A DNA stretch of 64,000 bases from DASRDU01 sp035652435 (GTDB lineage: Bacteria > Acidobacteriota > Blastocatellia > RBC074). Position numbers and translations under genes: made by a program. Location: positions 1 to 64,000 of the forward strand of contig DASRDU010000077.1 in NCBI GenBank assembly GCA_035652435.1. Reading direction: 5' to 3'. This document shows, piece by piece, positions 1 through 9,535 of this stretch; position 1 is the stretch's first letter; each line of letters starts with the position of its first letter. The notes beneath the pieces are model-generated. The model was not told the DNA's origin. It searched no databases and saw nothing but the letters and a program-made list of their open reading frames with translations.

Positions 1-96
1 CCGACACAGATAACGCTGCTTCCCGTTTTTCGTCAGGCCGTGCCTGACGATGTTCTCGCTGCCGCAGTGGTAGCACTTGATAATTTTGGTGACCAT
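1..96 (-). CDS. IS1-like transposase, N-terminal zinc-finger part (InsA-like), cut by window edge
   Basis: Read on the minus strand from an ATG at 96, 32 codons stay open to the window edge. The peptide has a zinc-finger pair (CYHC, starting at residue 8), then HGLTKNGKQRYLCR. This spacing (CxxC, about 20 residues, then GxQRYxC) is the start of the InsA/IS1-type transposase, where the finger binds the terminal repeat. The upstream 115-138 sequence looks like the element's own end. Only the first third of InsA is visible, so it cannot be said whether the element is intact. The family call is by motif only; other transposases with the same ribbon remain possible. Confidence 0.7.
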   Translation of the reverse strand, partial: MVTKIIKCYHCGSENIVRHGLTKNGKQRYLCR

Positions 97-114
97 ACGG
101 GGTGAGCCTATCAT

Positions 115-138
115 CTCTCACCCGTTTGAGCCACTACC
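115..138. repeat. Probable terminal inverted repeat of the IS1-like element
   Basis: The minus strand reads GGTAGTGGCTCAAACGGG then TGAGAG, 19 nt upstream of the transposase ATG, where the left end of an IS1-type element should lie. A closely related sequence forms both ends of the MITE at 44063-44178. The partner end is outside the window, so a target duplication cannot be checked. Confidence 0.55.
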
Positions 139-260
139 CCCTCGTCCTCTCCGTTCCCTGGTGATTTCGTTCATGATCCGTTGTCTCTGTGCCTTCCGTG
201 TTTTATCCTGATGCCCCAGACCTCTTCAAAACCGATACTCATAAACAGTGGGAGGATCAC

Positions 261-1397
261 ATGCTCCGAACAAACACCAGGCGCAGTCTGATGCTGACAG
301 CGACGGCACTGGCCATCGCATTCGCCATCGCCGGCCTGACCGGCACCAGCGCGCAGCAACAACCAGACAACAACTCCACCGAGCAATTGATGGAGCAAAA
401 GTACAAAAACATTCAGGTACTCAAAGGGCTGCCGGCGGCGCAGCTGCGCCCGATGATGAACCTGATCTCCGCCTCGCTCGGCGTCGGTTGCGCCGCCTGT
501 CACGTCAGGAACGGCAACCAGTGGGAATTCGACAAGGACGACAAGAGGGAGAAACAGACGGCGCGCAGGATGATCCAGATGACGATGGACATCAACAAAA
601 ACAGCTTCGGGGGCAACCGCTCCGTGACCTGCTTCACCTGCCATCAGGGCCACGAGCATCCGAACTCCATTCCGTCACTGCCGGTGGCCCCTCCCCCACC
701 TCCGACGGCTGCGGCAGCAGAGGCGAAACCGCCAGAGGCCGCTGTGACTCCGCAGCAGATCCTCGAAAAATACACACAGGCCGTCGGCGGCAAGGAGGCC
801 GCAGGGAAACTGAAGGCACTTGTCTTCAAAGGGACGTTGACCGACGGGCGAGGTCAGAGCGTGCCGCTTGAAATTCAGGTGGCCGGCCCGGACAAAATTT
901 TAAGCGCGGTGACGCTGCAGCAGGGGACGGCCGTGCAGGCACTGAGCGGGACGGCGGGCTGGACGAAGAACCCGCGCGAACAGCGCGCGCTCGACAGCGT
1001 CGAACTGGGCCGCCTGAGAAGCCTCGCCTCAAGCCTCGATCCGCTGCAACTCCGCGAGCCGTACCCGCGCCTGAACTTCGGCGGTAAGGATAAGATCGGC
1101 GATAAGGAAGCGGTCGTCCTGCGCGGCATGACTGCCGACCGGAAGCGCATCCGTTACTGGTTCGACGCGCAGACCGGGTTGCTGCTGCGCCGCGTGATCC
1201 TGGCCGACGCCGTCATCGGCCTTGAGCCGGAGCAGACCGATTACGAGGATTACCGGGAGGTGGACGGCGTGAAGATCCCCTTCACGATCCGCACCCTGTC
1301 TACCGACGGCGGCGTCACGGCGACGCGCAAATTCACCGAAGTGAAACACAACGTCACGGTGGACGAGGCGCAATTCAACCCGCCCGCGAAGCCGTAA
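261..1397 (+). CDS. Secreted dihaem c-type cytochrome, photosynthetic-reaction-centre cytochrome subunit type
   Basis: A periplasmic electron carrier of 378 residues. The start at 261 is chosen because GGAGG lies 5 nt upstream and a signal peptide follows (hydrophobic residues 10-31, ending TSAQ). Two haem sites are visible, CAACH at 77-81 and CFTCH at 124-128. Between them a Met-rich helix (MIQMTMDINK) could supply the sixth ligands, as in the cytochrome subunit of photosynthetic reaction centres. A Pro/Ala linker (about 135-165) leads to a C-terminal domain of about 200 residues resembling secreted lipoprotein-carrier-like beta folds, which is not firmly identified. No reaction-centre genes are near. 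In acidobacteria such proteins are common without phototrophy, so a respiratory or extracellular redox role is inferred. Confidence 0.85.
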   Translation: MLRTNTRRSLMLTATALAIAFAIAGLTGTSAQQQPDNNSTEQLMEQKYKNIQVLKGLPAAQLRPMMNLISASLGVGCAACHVRNGNQWEFDKDDKREKQTARRMIQMTMDINKNSFGGNRSVTCFTCHQGHEHPNSIPSLPVAPPPPPTAAAAEAKPPEAAVTPQQILEKYTQAVGGKEAAGKLKALVFKGTLTDGRGQSVPLEIQVAGPDKILSAVTLQQGTAVQALSGTAGWTKNPREQRALDSVELGRLRSLASSLDPLQLREPYPRLNFGGKDKIGDKEAVVLRGMTADRKRIRYWFDAQTGLLLRRVILADAVIGLEPEQTDYEDYREVDGVKIPFTIRTLSTDGGVTATRKFTEVKHNVTVDEAQFNPPAKP

Positions 1398-1411
1398 AAT
1401 CGGCATCAACT

Positions 1412-1489
1412 CTCATCCACGAAGAAACACGAAGGGTCACGAAGCTGAGTGCGATCCTTCGTGTTTCTTCGTGCGCCCTGGTGGATGAG
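1412..1489. repeat. Long imperfect inverted repeat (hairpin)
   Basis: CACGAAGAAACACGAAGG (1418-1435) is exactly complementary to 1456-1473, and the outer CTCATCCAC (1412-1420) pairs with GTGGATGAG (1481-1489), with a small bulge. It lies 15 nt after the cytochrome stop, so it may end that transcript, but there is no T tract and it looks more like a dispersed intergenic repeat. Confidence 0.7.
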
Positions 1490-1650
1490 TCCCTTCGGTT
1501 CGATTTTGGGATCATCAAGTCCCGGAAGCGAACACCGCGGCGCCTCGCTTCCCTTTCCTTTCCCGGCCAAACTTTCCTTATCCCACTATTTATCTTTCGC
1601 TACCGACTGGCACGGCATTTGGATATCACTCTGCTGACAGACCCTCCCGG

Positions 1651-1730
1651 ACAGAGTGCATGGAGTTCCAGAGGGAGGCAACAAGCACGGACCAACCGCC
1701 CGACTTTAGTCGTTACTCCATGCACTCTGT
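1651..1730. repeat. Perfect 16-bp inverted repeat with 48-nt loop
   Basis: ACAGAGTGCATGGAGT (1651-1666) and its exact complement (1715-1730) frame a 48-nt loop, ending 29 nt before the permease start. It could be a transcript hairpin in the permease leader or a small palindromic element. Confidence 0.65.
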
Positions 1731-1759
1731 CTTAATAATTCATTCGTCAGGAGAAGATT

Positions 1760-4135
1760 ATGGAAACGTTGTGGCACGACCTGCGGTATGGGGTGCGAAT
1801 GCTGCGAAGGCGCCCCGGCTTCACAGCCGTGGCGGTGATTGCTCTGGCCCTCGGCATCGGCGCGAATACGGCGATCTTCAGCGTGGTTTACGGCGTCCTG
1901 CTCAGACCGCTGCCTTACAAAGATGCCGAGCGGATTGTGATCGCATCCATCTCGCCGCCGGATTTCCGCGACTTGAAGGAGGCGAATCAGGTCTTCGATC
2001 AGATGGCGATCTGGGCGTCAAACCTCTACAACGTCAACACTGGCGGCGAAGTCTCGCAGGTGCTGGGCGCGGTCGTCTCGCCTGAGTTTTTCCCGATGCT
2101 CGGCAACCCGCTCCTTGGCCGGGTGTTCAGACCGGAGGAAGATCGCACCCCGCTCGCCGTCATCAGTCACGATTTCTGGCAGAGCAGATACGGCGGCGAG
2201 CAGGATGCCATCGGCAAAACCATCAGGCTGAGCGGCAAGGTTTACACGATCATCGGGGTCATGCCGCCGGAGTTTCAGTACCCGAACGGCCAGTTCAAGC
2301 TCTGGGTGACTTTCAATTCGGCGATGGACGCGGCGCCCGGGCAGGCTGAAAACCGGCAACTCCGTATCTTCCGCGCCGTCGCCCACCTCAAACCCGGCGT
2401 CACCGCCGCGCGGATGCAGGACGAGATCGCCTCGATTTCACTGCGCCTGCAGCAGCAGTACCCGAAGACCAATTCGGGAGTGATGATCGAGTTCAGGTCA
2501 CTGCCCGAACGCATCCTTGGCGACGTGCGGCGCGCGTTGTGGGTGCTGCTCGGCACGGTCGGCTTCGTGCTGCTGATCGCCTGCGCGAACGTGGCGAACC
2601 TGACGCTCGCGCGCACCGCCGCGCGTGAACGCGAGATTGCAATCAGAACCGCGATGGGCGCCGGGCGCTGGCGGGTGATGCGCCAATTACTGACCGAAAG
2701 CCTGCTGCTCGCCGGTTTGGGTGGCGCGCTCGGCCTGCTGCTCGCGATGTGGGGGATAGACGTGCTGCCGGGCCTGAGCGCGGGTAACATTCCGCGTCTC
2801 ACGACCGTCGGCATCAACACGCGGGTCTTGTTATTCACGCTCGGGGCCTCAATGCTGACCGGCATTCTCTTCGGACTCGTTCCGGCGTGGCAGGCGACGC
2901 GCGGAGGACTGAACCAGTCGCTCAGGGAAGGTGGCCGCGGCGCGTTCGGCAGTGTGCGTGGAAGGCGATTGCGCGGCGCGCTCGTCGTCGCCGAGGTCGC
3001 ATTGTCGCTCGTCGTGCTGATCGGCGCCGGATTGCTGATCAGGAGTTTCACGCGGCTGCTCGAAGTCGAGCGCGGCTTTGTCACCGACAACCTGCTGACG
3101 CTCAATGTCGGCCTCGTGGATTACAAAGACCCGCAACGGCGCGCTGCGATTTCGCATGATCTGGTTGACCGGATCGCCAGGGTTCCCGGCGTGGAAGCGG
3201 TCGGCGCCGGCACCGGTCTGCCTCCGGTCACGCCGCAACGCGGCACACGCTTCGCCGTCGAGGGCCTGCCCAATGACAACGCCGACGAGCGGTCATCTTA
3301 CTTCATCGCCGTCAGCCCCGATTACTTCCGCGCGCTCGGCACGCCGCTCGTCGAAGGTCGCGCCTTCAACGAGCGCGACGCCGCCGGGGCGGCAAAAGTA
3401 GTGATCATCAACCGCGCGCTCGCGCGCCGCCTCTTCCCGAACGAAAGCGCCATTGGCAAACGGCTGCAACTGGTCAACCCGGATCAGTCGAACGACTGGC
3501 GCGATATTGTCGGTGTCGTCGGCGACGTGCGTTACTCGGGCCTCGACGACCCGGGCGAAGCGGCCGTCTACACGCCGTTCGCGCAGACCCCCTTTATCTG
3601 GAACTATCTGATGGTGCGCACTAGTGTGGCGCCCGAGAGCGTGATTCAGGCCGTGCGCAACGCCGTCGCTTCGGTCGAGCCGAATCTCGAAGCGGCGAAC
3701 TTTCAGACGATGAACCGGCTGGTTTCAGAATCGGTCGCGCAGCCCCGGTTTTACACGCTGCTGCTCGGCGCGTTCGCGCTGCTCGCGCTGGTGCTGGCCG
3801 CGGTCGGGATTTACGGCGTGATCTCGTATTCGGTCACGCAGCGGACGCACGAAATCGGCCTGAGGATGGCGCTCGGCGCGCAAACGCATGACGTGCTGAA
3901 GCTGGTAGTGAGGCAGGGGATGGTGCCCGCTCTGGCCGGCACGGGTGTCGGACTCGTCGCCTCATTCGGGCTGACGCGGCTGATGACGAGCCTCCTGTTC
4001 AATGTCAGCGCGACCGACCCGGTCACGTTTGCAATCATTACTGCCCTGCTGATCGGCGTCGCGCTCGCGGCCTGCTGGGTGCCGGCGCGGCGGGCAATGA
4101 AGGTTGATCCGATGGAAGCACTTCGTTACGAATAA
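1760..4135 (+). CDS. ABC transporter permease, acidobacterial duplicated orphan permease (ADOP), MacB/FtsX type
   Basis: A 791-residue inner-membrane protein. The start has the signature WHDLRYGVRMLRRRPGFTAV followed by LALGIGANTAIFSV, typical of ADOP proteins. The order is: TM1 (about 20-40), MacB-like periplasmic domain (about 45-240), a first FtsX block with three TM segments (about 265-385), a second MacB-like TM plus periplasmic domain (about 405-630), and a second FtsX block ending LMTSLLFNVSATDP and VDPMEALRYE. Known MacB/FtsX proteins couple a cytoplasmic ATPase to a periplasmic mechanical stroke. No ATPase gene is adjacent, hence 'orphan'. A paralogue follows at 4220. The substrate is unknown. 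Confidence 0.92.
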   Translation: METLWHDLRYGVRMLRRRPGFTAVAVIALALGIGANTAIFSVVYGVLLRPLPYKDAERIVIASISPPDFRDLKEANQVFDQMAIWASNLYNVNTGGEVSQVLGAVVSPEFFPMLGNPLLGRVFRPEEDRTPLAVISHDFWQSRYGGEQDAIGKTIRLSGKVYTIIGVMPPEFQYPNGQFKLWVTFNSAMDAAPGQAENRQLRIFRAVAHLKPGVTAARMQDEIASISLRLQQQYPKTNSGVMIEFRSLPERILGDVRRALWVLLGTVGFVLLIACANVANLTLARTAAREREIAIRTAMGAGRWRVMRQLLTESLLLAGLGGALGLLLAMWGIDVLPGLSAGNIPRLTTVGINTRVLLFTLGASMLTGILFGLVPAWQATRGGLNQSLREGGRGAFGSVRGRRLRGALVVAEVALSLVVLIGAGLLIRSFTRLLEVERGFVTDNLLTLNVGLVDYKDPQRRAAISHDLVDRIARVPGVEAVGAGTGLPPVTPQRGTRFAVEGLPNDNADERSSYFIAVSPDYFRALGTPLVEGRAFNERDAAGAAKVVIINRALARRLFPNESAIGKRLQLVNPDQSNDWRDIVGVVGDVRYSGLDDPGEAAVYTPFAQTPFIWNYLMVRTSVAPESVIQAVRNAVASVEPNLEAANFQTMNRLVSESVAQPRFYTLLLGAFALLALVLAAVGIYGVISYSVTQRTHEIGLRMALGAQTHDVLKLVVRQGMVPALAGTGVGLVASFGLTRLMTSLLFNVSATDPVTFAIITALLIGVALAACWVPARRAMKVDPMEALRYE

Positions 4136-4207
4136 GCTGTCAGCGGTCAGCGATCAGCGGTCAGCCAAACCCTCTGGCCAAGAGCTGAATGCTGACCGCT
4201 GACAGCT
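4135..4207. repeat. Perfect 17-bp inverted repeat between the two permeases
   Basis: AGCTGTCAGCGGTCAGC (4135-4151) pairs with 4191-4207, loop 39 nt. The left arm contains the last base of the first permease's stop codon, and an extra GATCAGCGGTCAGC copy follows inside the loop. It is a REP-like palindrome and may reduce read-through from the first permease to the second. Confidence 0.7.
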
Positions 4208-4219
4208 TCCGAAGAACTT

Positions 4220-6640
4220 ATGCAGACACTCTGGCAGGATCTTCGCTATTCCTTTCGCGTATTGCTCAGGCATCCCGGCTTTACTGGCGCGGCCGTCGTC
4301 ACACTCGCGCTGGGCATCGGCGCGAACAGCGCTATCTTTTCCGTCGTGAATGCGGTGGTGCTGCGCCCGCTGCCTTATCACGAGACGGGCCGCTTAGTCG
4401 TCATCAACGAAACCAACCCTCAGTTGAGCCGGGATCAGCTCGGCGTTTCGTACCCCAACTACCTTGACTGGCGCGACCAGCAGTCAGTCTTCGAGCAGAT
4501 GGCCGCCTGGCGGGGTAACGGATTCATCTTCAGGTCAGGCGATGAGCCGGAGCCGGTCGGCGGGGCGATGGTCACAGCCGGTCTCTTTTCCACTCTGGGC
4601 GTGGAACCAGCAATCGGTCGCACCTTTCTGCCCGAAGAAGACAGGGTCGGCGCCGCCCGTGTCGCCGTCGTCAGTCATGGCTTCCGGACCCGGCGGCTCG
4701 GCGCGGATCGCAACGTCGAGGGCAGAACCATCAGGCTCGACGATCAGGATTACACCGTCATCGGGGTGATGCCGCCGGACTTCAAATTCCCTTCCGACGA
4801 GGTCGAGGTCTGGACGGCCCTTGGCGTCGAGGCCGACAGCCGGCTGATGAAGAACCGGGCCGTGCATGTCACGTCCGCGGTTGCGCGATTGAAACCCGGC
4901 GTCACGATTGAGCAGGCACAAGCCGGCCTGGACACTATCGCCGGCCGCATCCAGCAACAGTATCCGGGAGCCGACCCCGGTCATGGCGTGAAGCTGGTGC
5001 CGCTGCACGATCAGGTGGTCGGCGAAGCGCGCCCCGCCCTGCTGATCCTCTTTGGCGCGGTCGGGTTTGTCCTGGCTGTGGCCTGCGCCAACGTCGGCAA
5101 TCTGCTGCTCGCGCGTGCCACCACGCGGCAACGTGAGATGGCCGTCCGGGCGGTACTCGGCGCGAGTCGCTGGCGTGTGATGCGGCAACTGCTGACTGAA
5201 AGCACGCTGCTCGCCCTGCTCGGCGGCACGCTCGGTCTGCTGCTGGCGCTGTGGGGGGTGGATCTGCTCGTCGCCCACCTGCCCGATTTCGTCCCGCGCG
5301 CAAAGGAGATCCGCGTTGACGGTCAGGTCCTCGGGTTTACCCTGATGATTTCATTGCTGACCGGAATCATTTTCGGACTCGCGCCGGCCATGCAGTCGTC
5401 CAAAGCCGGTCTCAACGAAGCCCTGAAAGAAAGCGGCGGCAGACAGGCGGGCGGCTCCGGCCGGCGGCGACTGCACAACCTGCTGGTGGTCTCGGAAGTC
5501 GCCTTGTCACTGATGCTGCTCGTCGGCGCCGGGCTGACGATCAAAAGCTTCTGGCGCCTGCGACATGTCAACCCCGGATTCAATTCAGAAAACCTGCTGA
5601 CGATGGGAGTCTCGCTGCCGGATTCAAAATATCAGACAAAGGCACGGGTGGTTTCATTCTTCCGGCAGACCACCGAACGACTGAAGGCACTGCCCGGAGT
5701 CGAGGCCGCCAGCGCCGTCAGTTACCTGCCGATCACCGGCAGCGACGGGCAGGGCGATCTGACGATTGAAGGCCACCCGTTCGCACCGGGGACTGCGCCG
5801 GGCGCGACTTTCCGGCGCAACCTGCCGAACTATTTCCGCGCGATGGGGATCCCGCTCGTCCGCGGCCGCGAATTCGACGAACACGATGACGGGCAGAATC
5901 AGAAGGTGGTGATCATCAACGAGACCATGGCCCGCCGTTACTGGCCGAATGAGGATCCGGTCGGCCAGCGGATCAAAATCGGCCCGCCGGAAAACGAACC
6001 CTGGCTCACCATCGTGGGCGTGGTGGGCGATGTGAAGAACGAGGGATTGAGTGTCGAGCCCGTGCTGGCCACTTACGAGCCTTACGCGCAGCGGCCACGC
6101 CTGACGATGAATCTGGTGGTGCGCGCCGCGGGCGATGCGGCCAGTCTGCTCCCGGCGGTGCGGAGTGAATTGCGCGCGGTCGAGAAAGAGATTCTGATCT
6201 TCAATGCCGGCACCATGAAAGACCGCATGGCCACTTCCATCGCGCCGCAACGCCTCAATACTTCCCTGCTGCTGATCTTCGCAACGGTGGCGCTGGCGCT
6301 GGCCGCAATCGGGATTTACGGCGTGATTTCTTATTCCGTCACGCGGCGCATCCATGAGATTGGCATTCGCATGGCGCTCGGTGCGCAACGCGGTGATGTG
6401 CTGAAGCTGGTTGTCGGTCAGGGTATCCTGCCGGTGTTGATCGGGGTCGGGACCGGTCTCGTCGGGGCTTTCGCGCTGACCCGGCTGATGAAAGGTCTGC
6501 TCTTCAATGTCAGCGCCACCGATCCGGTGACGTTCGCCGTGATCACGCTGCTGCTCGTCGGCGTGGCCCTGCTGGCCTGCTATGTGCCCGCACGCAGGGC
6601 GACGAGGGTTGATCCGATAGAAGCGCTACGCTACGAATAG
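4220..6640 (+). CDS. ABC transporter permease, ADOP type (second copy)
   Basis: An 806-residue paralogue of the preceding permease with the same architecture: WQDLRYSFRVLLRHPGFTGA at the N-terminus, MacB-like periplasmic domain, FtsX block, then a second TM + periplasmic domain and FtsX block ending LLFNVSATDPVTFAVI and VDPIEALRYE. The two proteins are clearly similar along their whole length but far from identical (for example in the periplasmic domains), so this is an old tandem pair rather than a recent duplication. No nucleotide-binding subunit is encoded nearby. Substrate unknown; the family is often linked to export of peptides, lipoproteins or drugs. Confidence 0.92.
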   Translation: MQTLWQDLRYSFRVLLRHPGFTGAAVVTLALGIGANSAIFSVVNAVVLRPLPYHETGRLVVINETNPQLSRDQLGVSYPNYLDWRDQQSVFEQMAAWRGNGFIFRSGDEPEPVGGAMVTAGLFSTLGVEPAIGRTFLPEEDRVGAARVAVVSHGFRTRRLGADRNVEGRTIRLDDQDYTVIGVMPPDFKFPSDEVEVWTALGVEADSRLMKNRAVHVTSAVARLKPGVTIEQAQAGLDTIAGRIQQQYPGADPGHGVKLVPLHDQVVGEARPALLILFGAVGFVLAVACANVGNLLLARATTRQREMAVRAVLGASRWRVMRQLLTESTLLALLGGTLGLLLALWGVDLLVAHLPDFVPRAKEIRVDGQVLGFTLMISLLTGIIFGLAPAMQSSKAGLNEALKESGGRQAGGSGRRRLHNLLVVSEVALSLMLLVGAGLTIKSFWRLRHVNPGFNSENLLTMGVSLPDSKYQTKARVVSFFRQTTERLKALPGVEAASAVSYLPITGSDGQGDLTIEGHPFAPGTAPGATFRRNLPNYFRAMGIPLVRGREFDEHDDGQNQKVVIINETMARRYWPNEDPVGQRIKIGPPENEPWLTIVGVVGDVKNEGLSVEPVLATYEPYAQRPRLTMNLVVRAAGDAASLLPAVRSELRAVEKEILIFNAGTMKDRMATSIAPQRLNTSLLLIFATVALALAAIGIYGVISYSVTRRIHEIGIRMALGAQRGDVLKLVVGQGILPVLIGVGTGLVGAFALTRLMKGLLFNVSATDPVTFAVITLLLVGVALLACYVPARRATRVDPIEALRYE

Positions 6641-6654
6641 CAGTAGCAGGCCGA

Positions 6655-8136
<1,482 letters not shown>

Positions 8137-8251
8137 AAGATTTGCACCTCAAGTCCGGGTGTAATACCAGTAAGCCGATTGAAATAATTTTCCGGTCAAT
8201 ATTGCTATCAACCTGGGTGATTCCTTGAGGGTGGGAATTTCTCAATTTCCT

Positions 8252-8578
8252 TTACCAGCGATTCCAGCCATTTCTTCTTGCGCTCGATATTTTTTTTTGC
8301 AGAGCCTCCTTCTGTTGTCGAAGCGAGGCTTCTGTCTCGTCAACTCTTTCAGTTCCCGGGCTGATCCACTGAACGGCTAAAGACTCATCATCGAACAGTT
8401 CGCGGAGAAAAGATTCGGTTTCTGCCGTCCATTTCATCTCTTCTTGGTGAACCTTCGCAAACTTATCCTCACTATTCAATGTTCCTATGTCCTCAAAATA
8501 CTCCAGTAGCTTCCCTCCCTTATCAATCGCTTGATTGACGCAAACTCTCACATTGGATTTTGAATGAATCTTTGTCAT
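8252..8578 (-). CDS. Small charged protein downstream of xisI, frame interrupted at an A9 run
   Basis: No known family recognised. As written the frame gives 108 residues: a mixed N-terminal part, then a charged, probably coiled-coil tail (ETEASLRQQKEALQKK). At a run of nine A (plus-strand T at 8290-8298) the frame turns into a Ser/Arg/Trp-rich end that stops at 8252. Reading one base back (or one extra A) continues as NIERKKKWLESLVKEIEKF and stops at 8208, which keeps the charged helical character. So the true product is probably about 123 residues, made by slippage or hidden by a sequence error. AGGGA precedes the ATG. It begins 20 nt after xisI and is probably in one operon with xisHI. Confidence 0.6.
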   Translation of the reverse strand: MTKIHSKSNVRVCVNQAIDKGGKLLEYFEDIGTLNSEDKFAKVHQEEMKWTAETESFLRELFDDESLAVQWISPGTERVDETEASLRQQKEALQKKISSARRNGWNRW

Positions 8579-8598
8579 AACTCTTCCCTGCTAGCTGA

Positions 8599-8928
8599 TC
8601 AGGCTGCGACTGGTTCGGAGTCCTGTTTGTCAGGTGACAGCGATGTCACGATGTCCTCTTCGGCAATCCCTTCTCTGACGAGAGCCGGCTTCAACCCCTC
8701 TTCAATATTGTCGGTCTCGATCACAACCTTGTCGTCAACCAGCCGGGCGTGGAAGAGAATACTGTCCACCCGTTGCTTGTTTTCCCATCCGGTCGCAATC
8801 AGCAGATACTGCCCGGTTTCGTGGTCGCAAACAGAATCTATTCTGATCGGCTGGAGGCGGGGCTGCTCCCGGCCTTCCTCTCTGAGGACACGTGTCAGGA
8901 TGTCTGCATAGCTTACTGTCTGATCCAT
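8599..8928 (-). CDS. xisI: XisI-like protein (fdxN element excision controlling factor)
   Basis: A 109-residue protein matching the XisI pattern: an N-terminal helix ending ADILTRVLREEG, the RIDSVCDHETGQYLLIATGW core, then QRVDSILFHARLVDDKVVIE and an EEGLKPALVREGI end. In Anabaena, XisH and XisI are needed, with the recombinase XisF, for fdxN element excision. In most genomes the pair occurs without any excised element and its job is not known. Its ATG overlaps the end of xisH by 16 nt, so the two are translated together. No recombinase is present in this window, so an excision role is unlikely here. Confidence 0.85.
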   Translation of the reverse strand: MDQTVSYADILTRVLREEGREQPRLQPIRIDSVCDHETGQYLLIATGWENKQRVDSILFHARLVDDKVVIETDNIEEGLKPALVREGIAEEDIVTSLSPDKQDSEPVAA

Positions 8929-9332
8929 TGCAAAATCACCTCCTGCGTCTGATCAAAGACAATCAGGTTAATTTTGTTTCGCTCGACAACCGTTCTGAAT
9001 AACGGTTTCTGGAAGTGTTCATTGTAAACCTCCTCGCTGATGGCGAGGAACAATTCCCGTTCGGGCTCATTCTCAACCAGCGCCCACTGGTAAAGCTGGA
9101 TCTGCCCCATGGTCTTTTCCAGTTCGCTGGTCGCTGATGCACGATCAAAGTCTTTTACCTCGACCGCAATTTTCCAGTCCCCTTTTTCTGCCGCGATACT
9201 TCTCTCCGCGCCCAGATCGGCTTGGAGCTTTGTGCCTCTGAAGACAAGGAACAGCGGATCATCAGTAATCGTCCAGCCTTCTTTCTCCAGTGCCAGCCTG
9301 ACCGGAAGATGGAAATTGTCTCGTTTCGACAT
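8913..9332 (-). CDS. xisH: XisH-like protein, PD-(D/E)XK nuclease-like
   Basis: A 139-residue protein starting MSKRDNFHLPVRLALEKEGW, typical of XisH; an upstream non-ATG start would add five residues. It carries the nuclease-like pattern D39-L-G-A-E43 followed by IAVEVKDF (E58, K60), the E-x-K of restriction-endonuclease-like folds, then a Gln-rich helix (MGQIQLYQWAL). The first gene of a three-gene unit with xisI and the frame-broken small gene. XisH is known genetically from cyanobacterial element excision; the nuclease activity is predicted from the motif, not shown. The ribosome site is weak. Confidence 0.85.
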   Translation of the reverse strand: MSKRDNFHLPVRLALEKEGWTITDDPLFLVFRGTKLQADLGAERSIAAEKGDWKIAVEVKDFDRASATSELEKTMGQIQLYQWALVENEPERELFLAISEEVYNEHFQKPLFRTVVERNKINLIVFDQTQEVILQWIRQ

Positions 9333-9535
9333 TTGCCATTCACACAAAACATCAGGGTTAAGCTGACGGATTATGTCTTATGCGCTTTCATCCCCTTCCT
9401 GACCTCTTTCACGTCGTAATTGCCCACTCTCCTTTGCCCATTGTCGCGCAGTATCATAACACCTGCCACTGCCCCCGCTACAGCCTCGCATACTTGAATT
9501 CAACAGGTAGTGATTCCATTCCGGCGAGCCCCGCG

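Larger units (their letters stand above)
1398..1759. other. Intergenic space with two unrelated inverted repeats
   Basis: Stretch of 362 nt between the cytochrome and the first permease. No convincing gene was seen; the overlapping short ORFs have no recognisable protein features. It holds the inverted repeats at 1412-1489 and 1651-1730, described separately, and the Shine-Dalgarno (CAGGAGA) for the permease. Confidence 0.6.

Noticed and set aside
2275..3105. A 276-residue minus-strand frame
   Set aside because: Antisense to the first ADOP permease; Ser/Arg/Thr-rich shadow.
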